Shown: positions 1 through 9,362, counted from the stretch's first letter. The stretch is 64,000 nt of DNA from Acidimicrobiia bacterium (GCA_027494165.1 JAOSJM010000005.1:1054001-1118000); one strand, 5' to 3'. Numbers and translations are program-made. The notes: generated by a model not told the origin, from the letters alone.

Positions 1-1262
1 CTCGGCGGCGCCCTGTGGATGTACGACCTCACCGGGGGTCTGCGCATCGGCAAGGTCCACCGCCGCGTCTCCAGGGAGGCGGCCCTGGCCCACATGCCGA
101 CCCTCCGGGCCGGCCGCCTGGCCGGTGCCTACCTCTACTACGACGCCCAGGCCGACGACGCCCGCCTCACCCTCGCCGTGGGCCGCACCGCCGCCGTGGG
201 CTACGGCGCCACGCTCGCCAACCACGCGGTCGTCACCGGCCTCCTCGACGACGGGGGGCGCATCCGGGGGGCGGTCGTCGAGGCCGACGGCGAGCGCCTC
301 GAGGTACGAGCCGAGGCCGTCGTGAACGCCTCCGGGGTCTGGGCCGACGAGGTGCGCGCCCTCGACGAGGCCGCCGAGCCGCTCCACCTCCGGCCGGCCA
401 AGGGCATCCACGTCACGGTGCCGTGGTCGAAGGTCCGCAACGACATCGCCGCCATCGTCCCGGTGCCCCGCGACCGCCGCTCGATCTTCGTCGTGCCCTG
501 GGACGGCTTCACCTACATCGGCACCACCGACACCGACTACGACGGGCCGCTCGACGACCCCCAGTGCACCCCCGAGGACGTCGACTACCTCCTCGACGCC
601 GTGAACGCCGCCCTGACCGAGCCTCTCCACCGCTCCGACGTCGTCGGCACCTGGGCCGGCCTCCGGCCGCTGCTCGGCGACTGCGAGAGCGAGCGCACCG
701 CCGACCTGTCCCGCCGCCACACCGTGGTCCGCTCGCCCCGGGGGCTCGTCACCGTGACCGGGGGAAGCTCACCACCTACCGCCGCATGGCCGCCGACGCC
801 GTCGACGCCGTGGTCGAGCAACTCGGGCGGGGCGGGTCGAGCCGCACCAGGCGCCTCCGGCTCCTCGGCTCGGCCCCGGCCACCCACGCTCCCGAGCACC
901 TCGCCCGGCGGTACGGCAGCGAGGCCGCGTTCGTGCTCTCTCTCCTCGACGCCGACCCCGCGCTGGCCGCGCCCCTCGTGCCCGGCCTGCCCTACCTGCG
1001 GGCCGAGGCCGTCCACGGCGTGCGGCGGGAGATGGCCCGGACCCTTGACGACGTCCTGAGCCGCCGGACCCGCGCCCGGCTGCTCGGCCGCGACGCCACG
1101 GCGGCGGCCGCCGACGACGTGGCCGGGCTCCTCGCCCCCGAGCTGGGCTGGTCCGATGACGACCGGTCCGCCGAGGCGGCGGTGTACCGGGCCGCCGTGG
1201 CCCACGAGCGGGAGTCCGCCGGGCTCCCCGAGACCGCCCTCGACCGGACCCTGGGAGCCTGA
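1..1262 (+). CDS. glpD: Glycerol-3-phosphate dehydrogenase (FAD), 5' truncated, frameshifted
   Basis: C-terminal part of aerobic glycerol-3-phosphate dehydrogenase, which oxidises glycerol-3-phosphate to dihydroxyacetone phosphate with FAD and feeds electrons to the respiratory chain. The N-terminal FAD-binding part lies before the window. Visible family motifs are VVNASGVWADEV, PAKGIHVTVPW, VPWDGFTYIGTTDTDYDG and WAGLRPLL, followed by the GlpD C-terminal helical domain. The frame breaks at the G5 run 760-764: the family motif GLVTVTGGKLTTYRRMA is recovered only if the run has six G. The upstream part reads in frame 1 and the rest in frame 3, ending at the TGA at 1260-1262. The next gene starts directly after, so this is an operon with the AGPS-like oxidase and the sugar kinase. 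A sequence error is more likely than a pseudogene. Confidence 0.9.
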   Translation, partial: RRRPVDVRPHRGSAHRQGPPPRLQGGGPGPHADPPGRPPGRCLPLLRRPGRRRPPHPRRGPHRRRGLRRHARQPRGRHRPPRRRGAHPGGGRRGRRRAPRGTSRGRRERLRGLGRRGARPRRGRRAAPPPAGQGHPRHGAVVEGPQRHRRHRPGAPRPPLDLRRALGRLHLHRHHRHRLRRAARRPPVHPRGRRLPPRRRERRPDRASPPLRRRRHLGRPPAAARRLRERAHRRPVPPPHRGPLAPGARHRDRGKLTTYRRMAADAVDAVVEQLGRGGSSRTRRLRLLGSAPATHAPEHLARRYGSEAAFVLSLLDADPALAAPLVPGLPYLRAEAVHGVRREMARTLDDVLSRRTRARLLGRDATAAAADDVAGLLAPELGWSDDDRSAEAAVYRAAVAHERESAGLPETALDRTLGA

Positions 1263-2773
1263 GTGGCCGAACCCCCGTCCGACGTACCGGCGAGCCCACC
1301 CCGCCGATCGACCTCGAGATCCCACCCGAGGAGGTCCGGTCGCGGCTGTCCGCCCCCCGGGTCGAGGTCCCCGACGCGCTCGTGCGCCGGCTGGCCGACG
1401 TGTGCGGCGAGGTCACCGCCGACGACCGGCACGTCGTCGAGGCCAGCCGGGACTGGTGGCCGCTGGCCATGGTCTGGGCGCTCGACGGGGCGGTGGGCGC
1501 CCGGGCCGGCGTCGTGGCCCGCCCCGGGTCGGACCGGGAGGTGGCCGACGTGCTCGCCGCCTGCCACGAGGCCCACGTGCCGGTGACGGCCGCCGCGGGC
1601 CGCAGCGGCGTGTGCGCCGGGAGCGTCCCCGTGCACGGCGGCGTCCTGCTCGACCTCGGTGGCCTCGGCGGTGTCGTCGACGTCGACGACACCTCGCTGC
1701 TCGTCGACGTCCTCCCCGGCACGTTCGGCGACTGGCTCGAGGACCACCTGCGCGAGCACCACGAGCTGACGCTCGGCCACTGGCCCCAGTCGATGGCGCT
1801 CTCGACCGTCGGCGGCTGGGTCGCCTGCCGGTCCGCCGGCCAGCTCTCGACCCGCTACGGCAAGATCGAGGACATGGTCGCCGGCCTCGACGTCGCCCTG
1901 GCCGACGGGCGGATCGTGAGGACCGGGGGTGCCCCCCGGGCCGCGGTCGGCCCCGACCTCACCCAGCTCTTCGTGGGCTCCGAGGGGACCCTCGGGGTCG
2001 TCACCGGCGCCCGGCTCCGCCTCCACCCGGCGCCGGTGGCGGAACGGCGGGCCGCGTACGCGTTCGAGTCGTTCCTCGACGGGCTCGACGCCTGCCGCCG
2101 CATCCTCCGGCGGGGCGCCACCCCGGCCGTGATGCGCCTCTACGACGACGTCGAGGCCGACCGGAACTTCGGCGTGGGCGACCGCCACGTCCTGCTCCTG
2201 CTCGACGAGGGCGACGGCCACACCGTCGACGCCACCATGACCGTGGCCGGCGAGGTCTGCGACGACGCCGAGCCGCTCGACGTCGACCTCGTCGAGCGGT
2301 GGCTCGAGCACCGCAACGACGTGTCGGCCCTCGAGGCGCTGGTCCGGCGCGGCTTCGTCGTGGACACGATGGAGGTCGCCGCCCGCTGGAGCGCCCTGCC
2401 CCGCGTGCACGAGCGCGTGACCGAGGCCCTCCGGCGCGTCGAGCACACCCTCGTGGCCTCGGCCCACCAGTCCCACGCCTACACCGACGGTGCCTGCCTG
2501 TACTTCACGTTCGGGGGCCGGCCCCCCGAGGAGGAGCGGGAGCGCTACTACCTGGCCGCCTGGAACGCCGGGACCCGGGCCGCGCTGGCCGAGGGGGCGG
2601 CGCTCAGCCACCACCACGGCGTGGGCCTCAACCGGGCCCGGTTCGTGCGCGAGGCGCTCGGCCCCGCCTTCGACGTGCTGGTCGCGGCCAAGGCGGCCCT
2701 CGACCCGCACGGCGTCCTCAACCCCGGCAAGCTCGGCCTCCCCGACCCGTTCGGCGACCCGTCGTGGCCGTGA
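1263..2773 (+). CDS. FAD-binding oxidase, alkyldihydroxyacetonephosphate synthase-like
   Basis: Flavoprotein of the FAD-linked oxidase type (PCMH fold plus C-terminal domain) closest in motifs to alkyl-DHAP synthase. Evidence is the FAD-site stretch AAGRSGVCAGSVPVHGG, the AGPS-like STVGGWVACRSAGQLSTRYG, the region GSEGTLGVVTGARLRLHP and the triple-His loop SHHHGVG near 2608-2628 that is catalytic in AGPS. The uninterrupted frame begins at a GTG at 1382, but convincing protein sequence (PPIDLEIPPEEVRSRL) is readable upstream of it. It joins a GTG at 1263, right after the glpD stop, if the C5 run 1272-1276 has six C. Family enzymes swap a fatty acyl for a fatty alcohol on acyl-DHAP. Whether this one makes ether lipids or oxidises a glycerol-derived substrate cannot be told from sequence. 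Confidence 0.82.
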
Positions 2774-2890
2774 GCACCTCCCGCCCGTACGCCCGGGGCC
2801 ACCGGGTGACGGGCCGGTGAGCCGGCCGCGGCGCGACGGTCGTCCGGGGCACCGCCGAGGTACGGCGGCCGCTACCCGGGTGGTGGGCCA

Positions 2891-4333
2891 ATGAGCGTGC
2901 TGGTCGTCGACGTCGGCACGAGCTCGGTGCGGGCGTCGGTGCTCCGGCCCGACACGAGCGTCGCCGCCGAGCACGTCGTGCCCCTCCTCCCCGCCAGCCC
3001 GGAGCCCGGCCTCGTCGAGTTCGACGCCTCGGCCATGGCCTCGGTGGTGCTCGAGACCGCTCGGGCCGCGCTCGCCGAGGGCGGTCCCGTCCTGGCCGTC
3101 GGAGTGGCGAACCAGCGGGGGTCCACCGTCGTGTGGGAACGCCGGACCGGGGAGCCGGTCGGGCCCGGCCTCGGCTGGCAGGACCTCCGCACGGTCGGCC
3201 GCTGCCTCGCCCTCCGTACCGAGGGGCTCCGGCTCGCCCCGAACGTGTCGGCCACCAAGCTCGCCTGGCTGCTCGACGAGGCCGACCCCGGCCGGCGCCG
3301 CGACCTCTGCTTCGGGACCGTCGACAGCTGGGTGGCCTGGACGCTCTCGGGCGGCACCCTCCACGTGCAGGACGCCACGAACGCGGCGCTCACGGGCCTG
3401 CGGACCTCCGACGGCCGGGGCTGGGCGGCGCGCACCCTCGACGCGCTCGCCGTGCCCGAGGCGGCCCTGCCCCGGGTGGTCGACACCTCCGGGGTCGCCG
3501 GCGAGGCCGCCGCTCTGCCGGGGAGCCCGCCCATCGCGGCGCTGGTCGGCGACCAGCAGGCCTCGCTCGTCGGCCAGGGGTGCGTCCGCCCCGGGACGGC
3601 CAAGGTCACGTTCGGGACCGGGGGGATGCTCGACGTCTGCCTCGGCCCGGACCGGCCCGGCTTCGAGACCCGTGGCCCCCACGGCACCTTCCCCATCGTC
3701 GCCTGGCGGCGCGGCGGCGCCGACATCTGGGGCCTCGAGGCGATCGTCCTCTCGGCCGGCACGAGCGTCGAGTGGCTGCGCGACGACCTCGGCGTGATCT
3801 CCAGCGCCGCCGAGTCCCACGACGTCGCCGCCCGCTGCGGCGACACCGGCGACGTCTGGTACGTCCCCGCCCTGCTCGGGCTGGGCACGCCGCAGTGGGA
3901 CTTCGGGGCCCGGGGGACCGTGCTCGGGCTCACCCGGGGCACCGGGAGGCCCCAGCTCGTGCGAGCCGTGCTGGAGGGCGTGGCCCACCGGGGCGCCGAC
4001 CTGCTCGAGGCGGTCGAGGCCGACGGCGACGTCGCCCTCCCGGTCCTGCGGGTCGACGGCGGCATGAGCGCCAATCCCACGTTCGTCCGGGCCCTGGCCG
4101 ACGCCACCGGCCGGCCGGTCGAGGTGTCGCCGGTGCTCGAGGCGACCACGCGCGGGGCGGCGTTCCTGGCCGGCCTGGCCGTCGGCGTGTGGCGGGATCT
4201 CGACGAGGTGGCGGCCACGTGGTCGCCGCGGGCCGTCGTGGAGCCGGGCCGGGCCCTCGATCGCGACCGCTGGCGCGCGGCGTGCGCCCGCGCCGCGGCC
4301 TGGCTCCCCGAGCTCTCGGCCCTCGACCTCTGA
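2891..4333 (+). CDS. FGGY-family carbohydrate kinase, glycerol kinase-like
   Basis: A 480-residue FGGY kinase, close to the usual 500. The N-terminal ATPase motif is VLVVDVGTSSVRASVL, the mid-protein motifs are GDQQASLVGQG and TFGTGGMLDVCLG, and the C-terminal adenosine-site motif is VDGGMSANPTFVRALAD followed by EATTRGAAFLAGLAVGVW. GDQQ and the TTxGAAxLAGLAVG tail are typical of glycerol kinases, and the two upstream genes handle glycerol-3-phosphate and a DHAP-type substrate. Phosphorylation of glycerol to glycerol-3-phosphate is therefore the best guess. Xylulokinase or another polyol kinase remains possible. A 117-bp gap separates it from the oxidase, with no obvious terminator. Confidence 0.85.
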   Translation: MSVLVVDVGTSSVRASVLRPDTSVAAEHVVPLLPASPEPGLVEFDASAMASVVLETARAALAEGGPVLAVGVANQRGSTVVWERRTGEPVGPGLGWQDLRTVGRCLALRTEGLRLAPNVSATKLAWLLDEADPGRRRDLCFGTVDSWVAWTLSGGTLHVQDATNAALTGLRTSDGRGWAARTLDALAVPEAALPRVVDTSGVAGEAAALPGSPPIAALVGDQQASLVGQGCVRPGTAKVTFGTGGMLDVCLGPDRPGFETRGPHGTFPIVAWRRGGADIWGLEAIVLSAGTSVEWLRDDLGVISSAAESHDVAARCGDTGDVWYVPALLGLGTPQWDFGARGTVLGLTRGTGRPQLVRAVLEGVAHRGADLLEAVEADGDVALPVLRVDGGMSANPTFVRALADATGRPVEVSPVLEATTRGAAFLAGLAVGVWRDLDEVAATWSPRAVVEPGRALDRDRWRAACARAAAWLPELSALDL

Positions 4334-4366
4334 CCCGACCCCGACCCGCCGGCTTCCTCGCGCGCT

Positions 4367-4484
4367 CCCCGCGTCGGGACGGATCGCGCCCTCATAGGGG
4401 CCGCCCACGTCCCAACGCGGGCGACGGTCCCCGCGTTGGGACGGATCGCGCCCTCATGGGGGCCGCCCACGTCCCGGCGCGGGG
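4367..4484. repeat. Two tandem 62-bp palindromic units (family A)
   Basis: Two near-identical units start at 4367 and 4429. Each has a left arm CCCCGCGT(C/T)GGGACG and, 41 bp further on, a right arm CGTCCC(A/G)(A/G)CGCGGG that can pair with it. Both enclose a 26-nt loop containing GATCGCGCCCTCAT. The same left arm and near-identical spacing occur again at 17681-17799. They fill most of the gap between the kinase and the fatty-acid synthase. There is no T-tract, so they look more like REP-type intergenic palindromes than classical terminators. Confidence 0.8.
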
Positions 4485-4554
4485 ATGGTCGCTCGTGGGC
4501 CGGGGAGGTCCGGGCGCGGTTCCCACCGCTCCCGGCGCCCCTACCATCGTCGAC

Positions 4555-5800
4555 ATGGCGGTGGCCGCGCTCGTCGAGCGGGTCCTGGGCCCGGACCTCC
4601 CCATCGCCGTGCGCGCCTACGACGGCAGCCGGGCCGGGCCCCCCGATCCTCCCGCCACCCTCGTGCTCCGGTCGCCCGACGCGCTCCGCCGGGTGATCAC
4701 CGCACCCGGCGAGCTGGGCCTCGGCCGGGCCTACGTGGCCGGCGACCTCGACGTCGAAGGCGACATCGACGCGGCGCTCGGGGTGCTGCAGCACCGCCGG
4801 CCCGACGCCCGGCTCGGGCCCTCCGCCCTCCTCGCGGTCCTGCGAACCGTGGGGCCCGGCGCTCTCCGGCCGCTCCGCCCGCCGGCCGAGGAGGCCCGCC
4901 TGCGGGGCCGGCGCCACTCGAAGGGGCGCGACGCGGCCGCCATCGCCCACCACTACGACGTGTCCAACCACTTCTACCGGCTCGTGCTCGGTCCCTCGCT
5001 CACCTACTCGTGCGCCGTGTGGGCGGACCCGTCCGTCTCCCTCGAGGACGCCCAGGCGGCGAAGCACGAGCTGGTGTGCCGGAAGCTCGGCCTCCGGCCC
5101 GGCATGCGCCTCCTCGACGTCGGGTGCGGGTGGGGAGGGTTGCTGCTCCACGCAGCCGCGGAGCACGGGGTCGAGGCGGTGGGCGTCACGGTCTCGGCCC
5201 GCCAGGCCGACCTGGCCGCCAAGCGGATCGCGGACGCCGGCCTCGGCGACCGGGTCGAGGTCCGCCGGCAGGACTACCGCGACGTCGACGACGGCCCGTA
5301 CGACGCCGTCAGCTCGATCGGGATGTTCGAGCACGTCGGCCTCGCCCGACTGGGCACCTACTTCGCCCGGCTGCACACCCTCCTGGCCCCCGGCGGCCGG
5401 CTGCTCAACCACGCCATCGCCCGACCCTGGCGCCCCGGGCGCCACCCCACCCGGTTCGCCCGGCGGAGCTTCGTGAACCGCTACGTCTTCCCCCGACGGC
5501 GAGCTCCACGAGGTGGGGGCGGTGGTCTCGGCCATGCAGCAGCGAGGGTTCGAGGTCCGCCACCTCGAGAGCCTGCGCGAGCACTACGCGCTGACGCTGC
5601 GGGCCTGGGTGCGCAACCTCGAGGAGCGCTGGGAGGAGGCCGTGGCCGAGGTCGGTGCGCCCCGGGCCCGCATCTGGCGGCTCTACATGGCGGCCTCGGC
5701 ACTCACGTTCGAGGCGGGTCACACCCAGGTGCACCAGGTCCTGGCCGTCCGGCCCGACGGGGCCCGCAGCGGCGTCGAGCTCAGGCCCTCCTGGAGCTGA
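4555..5800 (+). CDS. cfa: Cyclopropane-fatty-acyl-phospholipid synthase family, frameshifted
   Basis: SAM-dependent enzyme that transfers a methylene (or methyl) group to unsaturated acyl chains of membrane phospholipids. The N-terminal region holds GELGLGRAYVAGDLDVEGDI. Next come IAHHYDVSNHFYRLVLGPSL, the SAM site LLDVGCGWGGLLLHAA, and SSIGMFEHVG, with a C-terminal helix-rich part. The frame breaks at the C5 run 5490-5494: with four C the text reads RYVFPDGELHEVGAVV and continues to the TGA at 5798-5800. The start ATG follows the repeats directly. About 415 residues when repaired, a normal length. The true product could be a cyclopropane synthase or a tuberculostearate-type methyltransferase. 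Confidence 0.88.
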
Positions 5801-5887
5801 CCCTCCTCCACCCGCCGAGCGTCGGGCACCGACGTGCTGCATCGCGCCCGTTCGCGACCCGGCGGCAGGAGGGAGGGATCGGGAGGG

Positions 5888-6292
5888 TCAGGCGGCGGGC
5901 TCACCGGCGGCCGAGGCCTCGTCGGCGACCATCTGGGCGACCTTCAGGTTGGCGGCCCCGAACGCCGCGACGGCGAGCGCGGCCATCCGTGTGCTGCGCC
6001 GGACCCCGGGCGAGACGAGGACGGCGGCGGCGTCGGCGACGTCGGCCACCCCGCCCATCGCCAGCCAGTCGGCCCCCTTGCGCCCCTCCTTCACGGCGAT
6101 GACGGAGCCGACACCGAGGAGGAGGTCGCGAATGCCCGTGAGGCGGCAGAAGAAGCGGGCCCCGGCTCCGCGAGCCGAGGGGCGGAGCCACAGCCGCCCG
6201 GCGAGGCCGGGGAGCAGCAGCAGGACGATCCCCACGACCGCGCGGGAGCGGCCGAGCGTCAGGGCGAGCGTGCGGGTGTCCATGGTCTCCAT
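5888..6292 (-). CDS. Small membrane protein of unknown function (DUF4267-like?)
   Basis: A 134-residue protein. It has a hydrophobic segment near residues 18-32 (AVVGIVLLLLPGLAGRLWL) and two or three weaker hydrophobic stretches, around GIRDLLLGVGSVIAV, the VADVADAAAVLV region and MAALAVAAFGAANL. The pattern of short helices around GxRDLLLGxG resembles DUF4267 proteins, but I cannot confirm that. It begins 4 bp after the stop of the upstream gene on the same strand, so the two are probably co-transcribed and translationally coupled. A second in-frame ATG three codons downstream (6283) has a better GGAG spacing and may be the real start. Confidence 0.6.
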   Translation of the reverse strand: METMDTRTLALTLGRSRAVVGIVLLLLPGLAGRLWLRPSARGAGARFFCRLTGIRDLLLGVGSVIAVKEGRKGADWLAMGGVADVADAAAVLVSPGVRRSTRMAALAVAAFGAANLKVAQMVADEASAAGEPAA

Positions 6293-6296
6293 GGGC

Positions 6297-7235
6297 TCAT
6301 CCTGGCACGCGCCCCCGACCTGCCTCCGTTCCGAGCCACTCCGCCCAACCGGTCCCGGTGCCCCGCGGCGTCTCGAAGCGGCACAGGGCCCGGGTCAGCC
6401 AGCCCCTTCCGGGACCGGGTGGAGACGTCGATCCGGGTGCACCACCACCGGCGGGTACGGGCACGGACGCGACGACCTCCACCCCGATCACGGTTCCGTC
6501 GAGCCGGTACCGCACCGGGGCCGATCGACCGTCACCGGCTCCGGTCTCGATCTCGACCGTCGTCGCCACGACGAGGCCCTCGCCGGGAGTCCACCAGGCA
6601 CCGGAGGCGTCACCACCCTCGGAGCGCACGTGGAGGGCGAAGAGGTCGTCGACCTGGAACGCGACCCGGTGCCAGCCGGCGGCGCCCCAGTCGTGCACAC
6701 CCCACGAGTGGGTGCGGTCGCCCCGGCCCTCGAGCTCGATCACCTCGGAGCCGAGGAGGATCTCCCCGTGGACGACGCCGGCCTGCGCGTAGCCGGTCAC
6801 GTCGCCGGGTGCGGGAGGCTGGTCGAACACGGGGGTGCGCGCCTCCCATTCGAGGTCGAGGCCGACCGGCAGCCGCTCGCCCATCTCGCCCCGGTACGCG
6901 TCGGCCGGGTCGTCGAGCCGGACTCCGTAGGTCTCGAGCCCCACGGTCCAGTGGTCGAAGGGCGACTCGCACGCCAGGTCGCACCAGAAGCTCTCGCCCT
7001 TGACCTCGAGGGAGCGGCGCGGACCCGGGAGCTCGTGGTCGCGCACGACCACGGGCCCGCGCTCCGGCTGGACCACGTAGCCCCAGTACCAGGTCCGTCC
7101 CCGGGGGTGCAGGCCCAGGCGGACGAAGGCCCCCGTGCCGTCCTCGCGGGAGACGTCGAAGGACCAGTGCTCCGACCAGTCGGGCGCGACGCCGGGTTCG
7201 TGGCGGCCCTCGTCGATGGCTGGTCGCTGGCCCAC
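6297..7235 (-). CDS. DUF7064/CrtC-like domain protein of unknown function
   Basis: A 312-residue soluble beta-rich protein with many Trp and Gly residues. Landmarks are PDWSEHWSFDVS at the N-terminus, RTWYWGYVVQPERGP, a middle WTVGLETYGVRLDDP, and the strongly conserved-looking GDRTHSWGVHDWGAAGWH. An R-[TD]-H-S-W-G motif of this kind is typical of actinobacterial DUF7064-type proteins related to the lipocalin-like CrtC/AttH fold. No catalytic assignment is safe. The start is a GTG. The gene lies downstream of a repeat-filled gap and 4 bp before the small membrane protein. Function unknown. Confidence 0.7.
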   Translation of the reverse strand: MGQRPAIDEGRHEPGVAPDWSEHWSFDVSREDGTGAFVRLGLHPRGRTWYWGYVVQPERGPVVVRDHELPGPRRSLEVKGESFWCDLACESPFDHWTVGLETYGVRLDDPADAYRGEMGERLPVGLDLEWEARTPVFDQPPAPGDVTGYAQAGVVHGEILLGSEVIELEGRGDRTHSWGVHDWGAAGWHRVAFQVDDLFALHVRSEGGDASGAWWTPGEGLVVATTVEIETGAGDGRSAPVRYRLDGTVIGVEVVASVPVPAGGGAPGSTSPPGPGRGWLTRALCRFETPRGTGTGWAEWLGTEAGRGRVPG

Positions 7236-7320
7236 GGCCCGCTCTTAGGCCACGGCGCCTCGCCGTGGCAAGCTCCCCTTCACCGACCCGGGTGCCCCCA
7301 CCCCTGCTCCCACACCGACC

Positions 7321-7361
7321 CGGGTGTCAACACCCCCGCCCAGCGACGGTGCTCACACCCG
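7321..7361. repeat. Intergenic palindrome, family B copy 1
   Basis: CGGGTG and CACCCG are separated by exactly 29 nt, with inner complementary CACC/GGTG and the shared core GCGACGGT. The flanks repeat CCCACACCGACC 61 bp apart (about 7310 and 7371), as if a second unit had decayed. Confidence 0.75.
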
Positions 7362-7389
7362 AGAACCGTCCCACACCGACCCTGACTAC

Positions 7390-7439
7390 CGCGTTGGCGC
7401 GATCCGGACACCCATCCGGGCCTGGATCGCGCCAACGCG
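7390..7439. repeat. Perfect 16-bp inverted repeat with 18-nt loop (family A)
   Basis: The left arm CGCGTTGGCGCGATCC at 7390-7405 is matched base for base by GGATCGCGCCAACGCG at 7424-7439. The same two arms with the same 18-nt loop length recur at 31608-31657. It lies just downstream of the mdh stop and could end its transcript, but no T-tract follows. Confidence 0.85.
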
Positions 7440-7457
7440 TGAGACGTGGCGGGAGGA

Positions 7458-8393
7458 TCAGGCTCCGGCGAACTGGGCGACGTCGGCCTGCTTCGACCGC
7501 ACCGCCTCGGCGGCCTCGCGCAGGTGCGCCAGCTCCGCCTCGGAGAGCGGGAGCTCCACGATCTCCTCGACGCCGCCGCGCCCCAGCCGGACCGGGACAC
7601 CGAGGTAGACGTCGGAGATGCCGTACTGGCCGGTGACCCAGGCGCAGACCGGCATCTGCTCCTTGCTGTCCCTGACCACGGCCTCGACCATCTTCGCCGC
7701 CGCGCTGCTCGGCGCGTAGTACGCCGAGCCGGTCTTCAGCAGGCCCACGATCTCGGCCCCGCCGTCACGGGTCTTCTGGACCAGCCAGTCGACGGTCTCA
7801 TGGTCGGCGATCTCGGTGAGCGGCTTGCCGTCGACCCTCACGAGGCTCGGCACCGGCACCATCGTGTCCCCGTGGCTACCCAGCGTGATGGCGTCGACCG
7901 TGCTCGGCGAGACCCCGAAGCGCTCGGCCACGAAGTGCTTGAAGCGGGCCGTGTCGAGCATGCCCGCCTGGCCCATGATCCGCTCCCGGGGGAACCCGCT
8001 CACCGTCGCGGTGAGCGCCGTCATCTCGTCGAGGGGGTTGGAGACGACGACGAGGACCGCGTCGGGGGACCCGGCCACCAGGTTGCGGGTCACCTCGGAG
8101 ACGATCTTGGCGTTGACCTCGAGAAGGTCCATCCGGCTCATGCCCGGCTTGCGGGGCAGCCCTGCGGTGATCACGCAGACGTCGGAGCCGGCCGTCTCGT
8201 CGTAGCCGTTCGACCCCACCACCCGGGTCTCGAAGCCCTCGACGGGTCGGCTCTGCATCATGTCGAGGGCGAGCCCCTGGGGCTTGTCCTCGATGATGTC
8301 GACCATCACCACCTCGTCGACGATGTCGGCCTCGGCGATGCGCTGCACGGTGGTGGAGCCGTAGAAGCCGGCCCCGACGACGGTGACCTTCAT
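7458..8393 (-). CDS. mdh: Malate dehydrogenase, LDH-like
   Basis: A 311-residue NAD-dependent malate dehydrogenase of the citric acid cycle, interconverting malate and oxaloacetate. It has the Rossmann motif KVTVVGAGFYGSTTVQRI, the NAD-specifying acidic stretch VVMVDIIEDKPQG, and the mobile-loop arginines in AGLPRKPGMSRMDLLEVNA. VVVSNPLDEM and the catalytic-His motif ITLGSHGDTMVPVPS follow. These place it in the LDH-like (type III) group. The start is the ATG before KVTVVGAG and not the upstream in-frame codon, because a GAGGT ribosome site precedes it. A family A hairpin follows its stop. Confidence 0.95.
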   Translation of the reverse strand: MKVTVVGAGFYGSTTVQRIAEADIVDEVVMVDIIEDKPQGLALDMMQSRPVEGFETRVVGSNGYDETAGSDVCVITAGLPRKPGMSRMDLLEVNAKIVSEVTRNLVAGSPDAVLVVVSNPLDEMTALTATVSGFPRERIMGQAGMLDTARFKHFVAERFGVSPSTVDAITLGSHGDTMVPVPSLVRVDGKPLTEIADHETVDWLVQKTRDGGAEIVGLLKTGSAYYAPSSAAAKMVEAVVRDSKEQMPVCAWVTGQYGISDVYLGVPVRLGRGGVEEIVELPLSEAELAHLREAAEAVRSKQADVAQFAGA

Positions 8394-8430
8394 GGGTGAC
8401 CTCACGGATCGGGGGCGATGCCGGGCCACG

Positions 8431-8466
8431 GTACCGCCGCGCCCCACGGGGCGGCGAAGCGGGTAC
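8431..8466 (-). terminator. Hairpin downstream of DnaJ-like gene
   Basis: Inner stem GCCCC-AC-GGGGC at 8441-8452, flanked by the complementary GTACC and GGTAC parts at 8431 and 8462. It lies just past the stop at 8472 and before mdh. There is no clear T-tract, so this is only a possible terminator. Confidence 0.4.
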
Positions 8467-8471
8467 GCCCG

Positions 8472-9249
8472 TCAGCCTCCCACCCGGCGCTCCGTGGCGA
8501 GGGCGAGGAGGAGCCGCCGCGCCTCGGCGAGGTCGGCGATCCGGTCGGCCGCCCCGGTGGCGGCACCACCGTGGTCGGGGGTGCGCCGCGCGCAGCAACC
8601 GCCGGTACCGGCGCTGGATCTCGTCCCTCCCCGGCGCGGCCACGGCATCGAACCCGAGGGCCTCGCGGGCCCACCGCTCCTCCGCCGGGATCCCCTGCCA
8701 CGGGTCGGCGAGCCCCAACACGGTCCCGGCGAGCCCCGGCACGGTCCCGGCGAGCGTGGGACGGCCGGCGGGCAGCCCCTGGGAGAAGCGCACGACGAGA
8801 CCGGGCGGGAACGATCCGGGCCGGCGGGCCGCCTGCTCGATCGCCCGGAAGGCGGCGGGCCGAGCCGCCGGGGCGAACGACGCCGCGGCCATCACGGCTC
8901 CGAGGACCTGGGGGGTGGGGTGGCCGTGCACGTCGAGCTCGACGACGGTCCGGCCCCGCTCGAGGAGGAGCCGGTGGCGCGAGCGGTCGAGACCGTGGGT
9001 GTCGGTCTGGAGCCGGTAGCGCAGGGCGATGCGGGGGACCGACAGCCCGGTGCGGGCGTCTCGCAGGAATCGCGGCAGGACCTCGAGCTGCTCCTCGTCG
9101 AGGCCCCCGACGTTCCCGGCGACCACCGCGCCGAGCAGCACGGGCCCGGGGGTCTGCCCGACCGTCGGCAGGTACCGGTCGCCCAGGGCGACCCGGCGCG
9201 TCGGCATGTGCCGCCGGGTGTGGCGGACGTTCAGCTCCGCGAGGACCAT
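8472..9249 (-). CDS. J-domain protein with novel N-terminal region, frameshifted
   Basis: The C-terminus carries a J domain. ALGFDAVAAPGRDEIQRRYR leads into LLRAAHPDHGG, so the HPD tripeptide needed to stimulate Hsp70 ATPase is present once the C run (plus-strand G5 at 8577-8581) is read as four. Without that correction the HPD is destroyed and the frame runs on into mdh. The repaired protein is about 259 residues and ends soon after helix IV (LAEARRLLLALATERRVGG). The first 190 residues, starting MVLAELNVRHTRRHMPTRRV, match no family I know. The start at 9249 has a strong CGGAGG site. A J domain at the C-terminus is unusual; typical DnaJ proteins carry it first. Confidence 0.75.
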
Positions 9250-9321
9250 CGTGCCTCCGAGGGACGCCGCCATCTTGGCGGACACCCGCGGGCGACGGAC
9301 GTCGCCCCCACCCCTGCGTCC

Positions 9322-9362
9322 CGGGTGTCCCTACCCCCGCCCGGCGACGGTCACGGCACCCG
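9322..9362. repeat. Intergenic palindrome, family B copy 2
   Basis: CGGGTG-N29-CACCCG with core CCTACCCCCGCCCGGCGACG, followed by AGACCC. It is the first of a tandem pair with 61-bp period in the gap between icd and the J-domain gene. Confidence 0.8.

Noticed and set aside
992..5535. Long minus-strand open frames across the glycerol cluster and cfa
   Set aside because: Composition is repetitive and lacks any family motif, while the plus strand encodes clear enzymes over the same bases.
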